A DNA stretch of 64,000 nucleotides. Source: Psychromonas sp. L1A2. GTDB lineage: Bacteria > Pseudomonadota > Gammaproteobacteria > Enterobacterales > Psychromonadaceae. The DNA is taken from the NCBI RefSeq assembly GCF_009828855.1, contig NZ_WUAG01000001.1, positions 2,170,001-2,234,000 on the forward strand, in the 5' to 3' direction. Under the pieces are notes generated by a model. It saw only the letters and a list, made by a program, of their open reading frames with translations, was not told the origin of the DNA and ran no database searches. The translations under genes and the position numbers were made by a program. This document shows positions 27,748-34,959 of the stretch, one piece after another; position 1 is the first letter of the stretch, and the number at the start of each line of letters is the position of its first letter.

Positions 27748-28044
27748 AACTCATATACAGATAATCTCACCATTAAATATCGCCTAATTTATATACAAAT
27801 AAAGCAAATAACAACGACCCCTTCCCATTAAAACTAAATTAAACCTAATGTTCCTGTGATCTTGTCATTATTACTAGTAAGGTAAAAAGACATAATCGGT
27901 GTTGCATATGACATAGAAACATCAATTATTTATTTGTAATACAATAGGCCTGATAAATCAATTAATCAGAACTAGCTCACACCTTTTGACAAGCAACTTT
28001 TATTATTTCCATTATAATAAATCCCAACACTTATTGGAGAAAAT
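27748..28044. other. Intergenic region upstream of fbp
   Basis: About 300 bases without a gene. It holds the shared palindromic motif at 27931 and, nearer to fbp, TTGACA (27987) and TATAAT (28014), whose 21-base separation is too long for a standard promoter pair. Confidence 0.5.
27931..27946. promoter_or_regulatory. Palindromic motif TTGTAATACAA (copy 2)
   Basis: The same 16 bases TATTTGTAATACAATA seen upstream of the SDR gene at 19511. It lies 98 bases upstream of the fbp start, a suitable place for an activator or repressor site. Confidence 0.45.
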
Positions 28045-29049
28045 ATGATCACTTTAGGCGAGTACATAATTGAAAAACAGCATGATTTCCCAGAAGCTAG
28101 CGGGGAATTAACAGGTTTATTAGGGGCAATTCGTTTAGCTTCTAAAATTGTTAACCGTGAGATTAATAAAGCAGGTATTGCCAATATTATTGGCTCAACC
28201 GGTGTTGAAAATATTCAAGGTGAAACACAACAAAAACTAGATTTATACGCAAATGATAAATTCAAAGCAGCATTAGAAGCACGCGGAGAAGTTTGTGGTG
28301 TCGCTTCTGAAGAAGAAGATGATTTTGTAAGCTTTGACAGCGCTCGTGGCGTAAACAGTAAATATGTTGTATTGATGGATCCTCTCGATGGTTCTTCTAA
28401 TATCGATGTCAATGTTTCAGTGGGTACTATCTTCTCAATATATAGACGTATTAGCCCTGTCGGCACACCCGTTATTCTTGAAGACTTCTTACAGCCTGGT
28501 ATTAAACAAGTTGCTGCAGGTTACGTTATTTATGGCTCTTCAACGATGCTTGTTTATACAACAGGTAATGGTGTTCATGGCTTTACATGTGATCCTTCTC
28601 TAGGTGTCTTCTATTTATCACATGAGAATATGAAACAACCGACGACAGGAAAATGTTACTCGATTAATGAAGGTAATTATTTAAAATTCCCATTGGGTGT
28701 TAAAAAATACATTAAATTCTGCCAAGAAATAGTCCCTGAAGATAACCGTCCTTATACATCTCGTTACATCGGTTCATTAGTCGCAGATTTCCATCGTAAC
28801 TTATTGAAGGGAGGCATATTTATGTACCCTTCTACTGCACAAGCACCTGAAGGTAAATTACGTTTATTATATGAATGTAATCCTATTGCATTCTTAGCTG
28901 AGCAATCAGGTGGTATCGCAAGTACGGGCTCTAAGCGTATTATGGAAATTGACCCAACTGAACTACATCAACGTGTACCATTCATGTGTGGTAGCGCTGA
29001 TATGGTAAAAGCAGCTGAAAAAATGATAGAAGATAATCCTGAAGATTAA
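28045..29049 (+). CDS. fbp: Class I fructose-1,6-bisphosphatase
   Basis: A 334-residue FBPase, the key gluconeogenic phosphatase converting fructose 1,6-bisphosphate to fructose 6-phosphate. Metal-binding residues are visible in ASEEEDDF and [15 protein letters not shown]; substrate motifs [20 protein letters not shown] (split: [18 protein letters not shown]) and the late [17 protein letters not shown] are intact. Length is as usual. The start is supported by TTGGAG 7 bases upstream. It is monocistronic with its own terminator. The upstream palindromic motif may link its control to the SDR gene at 19754. Confidence 0.96.
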   Translation: MITLGEYIIEKQHDFPEASGELTGLLGAIRLASKIVNREINKAGIANIIGSTGVENIQGETQQKLDLYANDKFKAALEARGEVCGVASEEEDDFVSFDSARGVNSKYVVLMDPLDGSSNIDVNVSVGTIFSIYRRISPVGTPVILEDFLQPGIKQVAAGYVIYGSSTMLVYTTGNGVHGFTCDPSLGVFYLSHENMKQPTTGKCYSINEGNYLKFPLGVKKYIKFCQEIVPEDNRPYTSRYIGSLVADFHRNLLKGGIFMYPSTAQAPEGKLRLLYECNPIAFLAEQSGGIASTGSKRIMEIDPTELHQRVPFMCGSADMVKAAEKMIEDNPED

Positions 29050-29089
29050 TTTCATTTAATTATTCAGTAGATACCTATATCACTAGATA

Positions 29090-29120
29090 AAATACCAAAC
29101 AACTGTTTGGTATTTTTTTA
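29090..29120 (+). terminator. Rho-independent terminator of fbp
   Basis: AAATACCAAAC and GTTTGGTATTT form an 11-bp stem around AACT, followed by a run of T. It lies 40 bases after the fbp stop. Confidence 0.92.
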
Positions 29121-29403
29121 TTTTCATTTTATGTAGTGATAAATTGCCTGGAATGTTTAACGTAATTAGTATTAAATATTATTCAATAAAGATAAAATAA
29201 AATGTTTAAATGGGTGATGTTAGCAAGTTAATAATCAATAAAAATAGAACAGAAAAAATGTATTGCATATATTGAACGACATATCTAATTTGTATGATTT
29301 ATTACTTTATTTTAATCTTTATTAAAAGAAATAAAATAGTGAATATCAACACTAAATCAAAACAATCAACTAGTATAAAATATCTAAATATATTTTTTCT
29401 AAA
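29121..29403. other. AT-rich intergenic stretch
   Basis: About 280 very AT-rich bases between the fbp terminator and the stop of the small YjfB-like gene. I see no gene or clear structure. Confidence 0.5.
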
Positions 29404-29589
29404 TTAAATAACCGTATCTATTTTATTCCCTTTACTACCTTCAGGAATTGGAGGAATAGACTCTAACAACTGTGTTGCATGACGCTCTGTTTGATCTATA
29501 TTTTTTTTATGTAAACTAATATTTACAGTATCTAGCGTGTTAATTTTAGTTTGCTCTGTCAATACACTAGCAAGCACTTTGATATCCAT
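29404..29589 (-). CDS. YjfB-type small putative motility protein
   Basis: A 61-residue protein. The pattern MDIKVLASVLTEQTK at the start, a central NISLHKKNIDQTERHATQLL and the end GNKIDTVI resembles the YjfB family (Pfam 'putative motility protein', PF14070), which typically begins MDI, has a helical middle and ends in an N-I-D motif. The start ATG 29589 has a strong ribosome binding site, AGAGGAAAG, which supports it as a real gene. In other bacteria the family is flagella-associated; no flagellar gene lies nearby. Family assignment by recall. Confidence 0.65.
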   Translation of the reverse strand: MDIKVLASVLTEQTKINTLDTVNISLHKKNIDQTERHATQLLESIPPIPEGSKGNKIDTVI

Positions 29590-29666
29590 AACTTTCCTCT
29601 GATTTAAATGGCCTCTAATTATTTATCGGCAAAGAGATAATTTTCTTAAGTTATACTTTTACTTTG

Positions 29667-29854
29667 ATACCCTCAATAACTTATTTCTTCGTTGTAAACC
29701 TCCTAAAAATAAAAAATTATAGTATTAACAATTTTAAGTTCATTCTCCGACAGACGATTAACGAAGTTAATCTTTGAAAGGGCTCAATTTACGCCTTAAA
29801 CTAAGTCATTCTTACAACTGAAAATTTAGATCACTTATTTACTCTAATCGGTAT
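29667..29854 (-). mobile_element. MITE-like element, copy A
   Basis: About 188 bases, colinear with copy B (32970-33191) but inverted. The outer ends read ATACC, and the TAAATTT-AAAATTTAGAT region matches. The core of about 57 bases (around 29742-29798), with its GATTAAC-GAA-GTTAATC palindrome, is nearly identical to copy B. No coding capacity. The end next to 29667 is shortened relative to copy B. Confidence 0.75.
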
Positions 29855-30178
29855 TAATTTAATTTTTAATTCCTGCCACAACATTTAAAGGTAAATTCAA
29901 CACCAACAATGTCCCGATGACTATAGCAATAACAACTTAAACACCAATGTTAAGGAATAAAATTTTATTGATTTTAACCATACGGGATTCTTTTAGATCA
30001 TTTTTGTTTTATTATTTGGGTTTTAATGCAAAAAGAGTATCAATATTTATAATAACTTAAAGTTATTCAATTGAAATTCTGTTGCGTTAATATTGCAAAG
30101 CAAGCTATCGTCAACGAAGCAATTCAGGATGATAATGATCAATCTTTATACTGACATTAAACATTATTTTAATTTTAT

Positions 30179-30192
30179 TGTGATAGATCACA
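30179..30192. promoter_or_regulatory. Palindrome TGTGATAGATCACA
   Basis: Arms TGTGAT/ATCACA with a 2-base centre, 88 bases upstream of the DUF2057 start. It looks like a CRP half-site pair, but the spacing is two bases too short for a canonical CRP operator, so the binding protein is uncertain. Confidence 0.35.
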
Positions 30193-30280
30193 TCTTGATA
30201 TACCAAAGCGCTTAATGATCTGTCATATTGATGTCATTTATACGATTTATTTTGATCAAACACTTTAATTAGGAAAACAC

Positions 30281-30850
30281 ATGAAATTCACAGGATTATT
30301 TTTAACATTAGCAATCAGCCCTTTTGCTTTTTCTGGTGAGATAGTGGCAAGCAAGGACATCCAAGTATTAGCATTAAATGGAGCAAAAGTCTCAGGTTCA
30401 TTTTTAAGCGTAAAAAACATCAAAGCCGAAGACGGTAATCAACAAGTTGTTGTTAAGTATTCAACTAACTTTAGAGATGGAGGCTTATTAGAAAGTAGAC
30501 CTTATATCCTGACTGTTGATGTTCAAGGAAAAACCGAAATAACCACTAATAAATTATATAGTTATGCACAAGCATCTCAAAAGTTAAGAACAGGGCTAGA
30601 GTGGTTCGTGGAAAATGAAAAAGAACAATATCAAGTTAAGACGGCAGAACAACTAAAAGGAGATGGCTTTATTCCTTATAGTGATATTGAAGGTTTAGTT
30701 AGCACTTATAATAATGACAATGATCTCGAGGTGACTTCAAACTCGGTTAAGAAAATAACAACCAATAGCTTAATCCAACAATATAAAGCTGCTGATATTG
30801 AACAGAAAAAACAATTTAAAATGTGGTTAATAAATAGCGAAACAAAATAA
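30281..30850 (+). CDS. DUF2057 (UPF0319/YccT-type) secreted protein
   Basis: A 189-residue protein with an N-terminal signal peptide (about 1-18, ...LAISPFAFSG) and so periplasmic. The following VASKDIQVLALNGAKV and the R-P-Y-I-L-x-V pattern match the DUF2057/UPF0319 family, which includes E. coli YccT. Function is not settled. Start ATG 30281 has TAGGAAAA upstream. It is the first of three plus-strand genes enclosed by the two inverted MITE copies. A TGTGAT/ATCACA palindrome upstream may regulate it. Confidence 0.78.
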   Translation: MKFTGLFLTLAISPFAFSGEIVASKDIQVLALNGAKVSGSFLSVKNIKAEDGNQQVVVKYSTNFRDGGLLESRPYILTVDVQGKTEITTNKLYSYAQASQKLRTGLEWFVENEKEQYQVKTAEQLKGDGFIPYSDIEGLVSTYNNDNDLEVTSNSVKKITTNSLIQQYKAADIEQKKQFKMWLINSETK

Positions 30851-31015
30851 TCAACTAACCAATTTTTTTAAAATCCTTTTTAATTCTTTTATATATTATA
30901 AAAGCGTTAAAAAGGTAAAAACAACCTTCAATTAATACTTATTATGCTTCTGTTTTTAAGAGCTTTAATCCTAATTTTGTAAACTTAATAGATAAGATAA
31001 CACAAGGAGATTCAT

Positions 31016-31609
31016 ATGGTCACTGTTGAGACCCCTGCGAGCTTCCAATGGAACGATACCAATAGTCATTGGGTAAAAAACTATTTGATGCCTAAGAGTG
31101 ACTTACTAACAACACTGACTGATGGAATTGACTTAGATCTTAATGATATGAGCGAGGATAAGTTTAAGCAACTTTGTCAATTACTAGAGACATCAGCTGA
31201 AGGTCGAGAACTACGTAATAAAATGTTTAAAGCTTGGCGTAGTAAAAAATCACGAGATAGTGATAACGGAAAAAAATTATTTACCTTCAATCTTTCTATA
31301 AAAGCCGGTGAACAACTTAAAAAAGTAGCAAAACAAGCTCCTTTAAATCAAACGTTAGAAGCGCTCATCTTTGCAGGTAACACGAGCAGTAAAAATGATG
31401 AGAAATTACAGCAACAGCTTAAGCAATGTAAGATTGAAAATAAACGTCTTCAACAGCAACTAAATGATGTACTCCAAAAAACACAAACAGTAGATGACGA
31501 TGCTGAAATTGAATCGTTAATTAACTCAGACCTACAAGTTACCGAATTAGCTAAGTTAGAGAAATCAAAGTTAATAAAGCAAATTTTAATGTTAAAAAGA
31601 AAGAACTAA
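31016..31609 (+). CDS. MatP-like ribbon-helix-helix protein
   Basis: A 197-residue soluble protein. Residues about 75-120 (AWRSKKSRD, then KKLFTFNLSIKAGEQLKKVA and a following helix) look like a ribbon-helix-helix DNA-binding motif. The order of a basic helix, RHH strand and helices resembles MatP, the Ter macrodomain protein, as does the early HWVKNYLMP. A coiled coil follows (about 130-160) as in MatP. It is longer than MatP (about 150), with extra N- and C-terminal segments. The AAGGAG site upstream is excellent. Similarity is by eye and weak; it could be another RHH protein. Confidence 0.5.
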   Translation: MVTVETPASFQWNDTNSHWVKNYLMPKSDLLTTLTDGIDLDLNDMSEDKFKQLCQLLETSAEGRELRNKMFKAWRSKKSRDSDNGKKLFTFNLSIKAGEQLKKVAKQAPLNQTLEALIFAGNTSSKNDEKLQQQLKQCKIENKRLQQQLNDVLQKTQTVDDDAEIESLINSDLQVTELAKLEKSKLIKQILMLKRKN

Positions 31610-31785
31610 TTTTTACTGGCACATCCTTGTTCAACTATAGAAATAGCAATAATAATAAAAATCCTCATTAAACGGTACAAAAACACATCTATTATTTTGT
31701 GTTATTTTGTCTTTTATATGATATTTTCTATATAGTTAAAAACAATCTCTCGATACTGTTTAGCTAAAAACAAGGATGTTTTGTA

Positions 31786-32946
31786 ATGAAAATCAATAAT
31801 AATTCACTGCTTAAACTCACTATTTTATCCGCTTTACCTACCATTTCAGTACAAGCTTCTGAACTTAATTATTTGTATAAAGATCAACGTACTATGGCTA
31901 TGGGTGGCGCAAATGTTTCAGTAGGAGGTTATAGTAGCTCTCTTTTCTCAAATCCTGCTGGTATCGCAAAAGTAACCAATAAAGATGATTTAACCATTGA
32001 ATTCTTTACCATACAAGCAAGTGGCGGAAAGGATACAGGCCCATTTGTTAGTGATTTAAATGATGCAATAGATACAGATGACCGTTTTGAAGTAGCTAAA
32101 ACAATTGCCAATTATTCAGGAAAGTCCATACATGCAGACGCCTCAAATTATAGCTCTATCACGAAAAATAGTGATCAATATGCTTGGTCACTTGGTTTAT
32201 TAACTGCAGTTGATGCTAACTTCACTCCCTATGCAGATGAAGTTGAAATACAAGCTAGATCTTATGGTGGTTTAACTGGTGCGTTTACTTATACTTTTCA
32301 GCCTTCAAGAGCAGGAGAACTTTCACTAGGCTTTGGTTTAAAAATCATTACACAACAATCTTATGAAGGTGTATTAACTGCAATAGAATTAATATTTGAA
32401 GATGATATAACCGGAAAAATTAAAGACGACTTACAAGATGATGGTGTAGCAACAAGTGCGGATCTAGGGTTTATTTATCAGTTAAATACAAATATGAAAC
32501 CTTCTTTTGGTATGAGTATACTTAATATCGGAGAATTAGATTTTGATGGCCATTATGGGTCACAACCCATGACGCTTAACTTTGGAGCCTCTATTCAGCC
32601 CCAATTGGTTTTTTCTAAGCACACGGTTATTGCTATCGATTATATCGATGCTTTAAATGCGAGTAAAACAAGATATTATGATTCATCCACTGGTAGCTTT
32701 GCTTCAACTAAAAATAATGACTTTGAAGATAGACTCCGCATTGGTATTTCTGCTCGCGTATTTGAGAATAGATGGTCAGCATTAGATTTGTTGACGGGCT
32801 TATATCAAGGGTCTTACACAGCAGGCTTCACTTATAATGCAGATATATTCAGAATTGGTTTCGCTACCTATGAAGAAGGCGTTAACTCATTACGTTCAAC
32901 TGAAACCGATCGTCGTTATAATTTAAGTGTAGGTATTACTTGGTAA
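31786..32946 (+). CDS. TraF_2-type outer membrane beta-barrel protein
   Basis: A 386-residue protein with a signal peptide (about 1-25, ending VQASE). It has the start of a mature barrel protein of the TraF_2/OMPP1-like group: AMGGANVSVGGYSSSLFSNPAGI, split here as AMGGANVSV and SSLFSNPAGI. Alternating beta strands run to the C-terminal aromatic YNLSVGITW, a typical outer-membrane-barrel ending. The family name derives from 'conjugal transfer TraF', but no conjugation genes are near, and members are widespread chromosomal barrels of unknown cargo. Start supported by AAGGA. Last gene in the MITE-bounded segment. Confidence 0.78.
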   Translation: MKINNNSLLKLTILSALPTISVQASELNYLYKDQRTMAMGGANVSVGGYSSSLFSNPAGIAKVTNKDDLTIEFFTIQASGGKDTGPFVSDLNDAIDTDDRFEVAKTIANYSGKSIHADASNYSSITKNSDQYAWSLGLLTAVDANFTPYADEVEIQARSYGGLTGAFTYTFQPSRAGELSLGFGLKIITQQSYEGVLTAIELIFEDDITGKIKDDLQDDGVATSADLGFIYQLNTNMKPSFGMSILNIGELDFDGHYGSQPMTLNFGASIQPQLVFSKHTVIAIDYIDALNASKTRYYDSSTGSFASTKNNDFEDRLRIGISARVFENRWSALDLLTGLYQGSYTAGFTYNADIFRIGFATYEEGVNSLRSTETDRRYNLSVGITW

Positions 32947-32969
32947 GTATATGATATTTTAAACTTATA

Positions 32970-33191
32970 ATACCGGTTACATTAAATATGTTATCTAAAT
33001 TTTGCGCTGGAAAAACAGTTCCATTCAAGGCGTAAATTGAACCTTTCAAAGATTAACCTCGTTAATCGTCTATCGGAGAATTAACCAAAAGATGTTAATT
33101 CTTTAACCGCTGTTTCCTTTACGAAATTTACAACGAGGAAGTGGGCTGTTTTAACCAGTAAAATAGATAAGCTATTTATTTTGATTGGTAT
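32970..33191 (+). mobile_element. MITE-like element, copy B
   Basis: About 222 bases. Ends: ATACCGGTTACATTAAATA at the left and the complement of ATACCAATCAAAATAAATA at the right, with TTATCTA conserved inside, giving terminal inverted repeats of about 33 bases. It contains the same core as copy A, including GATTAAC-CTC-GTTAATC. It has no open reading frame of note. It begins 24 bases after the TraF_2 gene. Confidence 0.8.
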
Positions 33192-33225
33192 AAGTAAACT
33201 ATATAACTGAATAACCAGCTTATGT

Positions 33226-33265
33226 AAAAAAGGGAGCGCTAACATTAATTAGCACTCCCTTTTTA
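33226..33265. terminator. Bidirectional rho-independent terminator
   Basis: GGGAG/CTCCC and GCTAA/TTAGC stems with one mismatch, flanked by A6 and T5 runs. It separates the MITE-bounded plus-strand genes from the minus-strand operon that begins with pfaR. Confidence 0.9.
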
Positions 33266-33378
33266 TATAAATCGACTTATCTTACAAGCACCGCTATTTG
33301 TTATAACCACCACAAGTAATAAGTAACCTTGATTAGCATAACCGAACTAAGTCAGTGATAAAAAGTCGCTCATTAATA

Positions 33379-33897
33379 CTAAGTATTCCATGGATTACTT
33401 GGATCGTATTTAGGTTCATCTTTTTCTGGTTTATTAGTATTTATTTTATTATCTCGCATTGGGTGTTTACTCCCTTGACCACTACGCTGGTCTGAATGAC
33501 GATGACGACTTTGTCGTTTATCATTTTCACGCTCTTGGAATGCAGATGCAGCTTTAGCTTGAGACAACTCAATGGACTCAATGGTTAGTTTCATTGGAGA
33601 TAGAGGCACAATACCATGCTCAAAACCACGTTCCCTAGGGTTCAAATGAAATTCAACTTCATTAGGTTTTGGCATGCGTTTAAAACGATATAAATAAAAG
33701 CTCTCTAATTTTAAGCGAGCCCACTCTGTTTTTTGTAAAAACTTTAAACTTCCTTTAATCGTTGGGTTGATATCAAAGCATTTGAAGCGTGTTGCAGCAA
33801 ATAAAATTTTCCAACCATAATGTTCAACTAATTCAGTCAATAAAATTTCAGTTTTTAAACCGTGAAGTGGATTATTTTGTTGTAATTCAGCAGACAT
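33379..33897 (-). CDS. DUF2132 (VF530-type) protein, paralogue 1
   Basis: A 172-residue protein. The first 75 residues are the VF530/DUF2132 domain: NNPLHGLKTEILLTELVEHY, then SLKFLQKTEWARLKLESFYL. The family is reported as a small DNA-binding-like helical fold; role unknown. The remaining region is unusual for the family: a Lys/Arg/Gln-rich tail and a final YDPSNPW. The paralogue at 34504 ends in the same YDPSNPW motif. It is the last gene of the minus-strand run downstream of pfaD, so it could be read through from the pfa operon. Ribosome binding site weak. Confidence 0.8.
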   Translation of the reverse strand: MSAELQQNNPLHGLKTEILLTELVEHYGWKILFAATRFKCFDINPTIKGSLKFLQKTEWARLKLESFYLYRFKRMPKPNEVEFHLNPRERGFEHGIVPLSPMKLTIESIELSQAKAASAFQERENDKRQSRHRHSDQRSGQGSKHPMRDNKINTNKPEKDEPKYDPSNPWNT

Positions 33898-33991
33898 TTG
33901 TATTTGTATTCCTAAGGGTAAATCGATAAATCATTTATGTTACTGACTTATTATATCAGGCGATTTAAAATAAGCGTAACTTGCTTGACTG

Positions 33992-34450
33992 TTAAATTGA
34001 AATAGTTAGTTTCATATCAATATGCTCAATGTCATCTTCATCATAAGGCTCAGAAGTAGTAACAAACCCAAGTGATTGATAAAAGGTTTGTAAATGGGAT
34101 TGTGCTGAAATTTTAATAACGGGCACTTGCATCTCTTCATTTACAAATTCAATTGCTTTTTTCATTAGCTTTTTAGCTAAACCCTGATTACGTGAATTTT
34201 CAGCAACAACAACTCGGCCTATAGCAACATCAGGATCAGACAAACCAGCGGGTAAAATTCGGCAATAAGCGACTAGGTCATCATCTTCTTCTGATATGAG
34301 TAGAACATGAATTGATTTTTGATCTAGATTATCCATATCTGAATAAAAGCACGTTTGCTCTAGTACAAATATATCTTGTCGTAGTTTTAAGACTTGATAT
34401 AACCGTAAAGCTGATAGCTCTGAAAAAAACTTAACTTCCCAAGCAAACAT
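33992..34450 (-). CDS. elaA: ElaA-type GNAT N-acetyltransferase
   Basis: A 152-residue GNAT protein of the ElaA group. LYQVLKLRQDIFVLEQ near the start and the acetyl-CoA-binding motif A (IGRVVVAENSRNQGLAKKLM, split: IGRVVVAE, RNQGLAKKLM) followed by QSHLQTFYQSLGF are characteristic. Substrate unknown. The start ATG 34450 has AAAGGAA upstream. It lies between the two DUF2132 paralogues in the gene run after pfaD. Confidence 0.86.
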   Translation of the reverse strand: MFAWEVKFFSELSALRLYQVLKLRQDIFVLEQTCFYSDMDNLDQKSIHVLLISEEDDDLVAYCRILPAGLSDPDVAIGRVVVAENSRNQGLAKKLMKKAIEFVNEEMQVPVIKISAQSHLQTFYQSLGFVTTSEPYDEDDIEHIDMKLTISI

Positions 34451-34503
34451 TTTCTATTCCTTTTTCTAATGCTAATGCATATACACAAGCTTAATAAGCT
34501 GTT

Positions 34504-34929
34504 TTATTTAACGCCCCAAGGATTACTTGGGTCATAAACTGGCTCTTCTTTAATCGTACTTACTTTGTCATAAATACGGTATTTACATGCGATATCAACA
34601 CGATCGATTAATGCATCAGTAATCGCATTAGGTTCTCCAGGCGATTGTTCTTCCGGAATGTTACGATCTCTTGGCGGTTTGGCTAAAAATTTAGGCTCAG
34701 GATATGGGTACGCTTTAAATTCATATAAATAAAACACCTCTACTTTTTCACGAGCCCATTGGTTATTGCGTAAAAATTTAGACGTTGATTTCATCCCAGT
34801 ATGAAAGTTAAAGCGATCAATACAAAGCGCTTCACTTAAACCAGGCCAAGTATAATGGTCTGATAGTTCAGTCAGTAACACTTCAAGCTTCAAACCAAAT
34901 AATGGATTGTTTTGTTTTTTAACGGTCAT
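34504..34929 (-). CDS. DUF2132 (VF530-type) protein, paralogue 2
   Basis: A 141-residue protein with a diverged DUF2132 domain (NNPLFGLKLEVLLTELSDHY, then SKFLRNNQWAREKVEVFYLY), followed by a Pro-rich middle and the same C-terminal YDPSNPW as the paralogue at 33379. The shared tail and domain order imply a duplication, with elaA now between them. ATG 34929 has AAGG upstream. It starts 30 bases after the pfaD stop codon, so it is likely to be transcribed with the pfa genes at least in part. Function unknown. Confidence 0.78.
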   Translation of the reverse strand: MTVKKQNNPLFGLKLEVLLTELSDHYTWPGLSEALCIDRFNFHTGMKSTSKFLRNNQWAREKVEVFYLYEFKAYPYPEPKFLAKPPRDRNIPEEQSPGEPNAITDALIDRVDIACKYRIYDKVSTIKEEPVYDPSNPWGVK

Positions 34930-34959
34930 TTAATGCCTTATTAATAATTGGATCGTACT

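Larger units (their letters stand above)
29590..30280. other. Intergenic region holding MITE copy A
   Basis: 691 bases. A MITE-like element occupies 29667-29854. The rest is AT-rich; near its right end are a TGTGAT-AG-ATCACA palindrome (30179-30192) and TTTGATCAAA (30251-30260), both upstream of the DUF2057 gene. Confidence 0.6.

Noticed and set aside
27987-28019. TTGACA and TATAAT upstream of fbp as a sigma70 promoter
   Set aside because: Both hexamers are perfect but the spacer is 21 bases, outside the usual 16-18.
30179-30192. CRP operator upstream of DUF2057
   Set aside because: The half-sites are right, but the spacing is two bases too short; kept only as an unassigned palindrome.
31786-32946. 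Conjugative transfer system suggested by the TraF-type name
   Set aside because: The protein is a chromosomal outer-membrane-barrel type; no relaxase, pilus or coupling protein genes are nearby.
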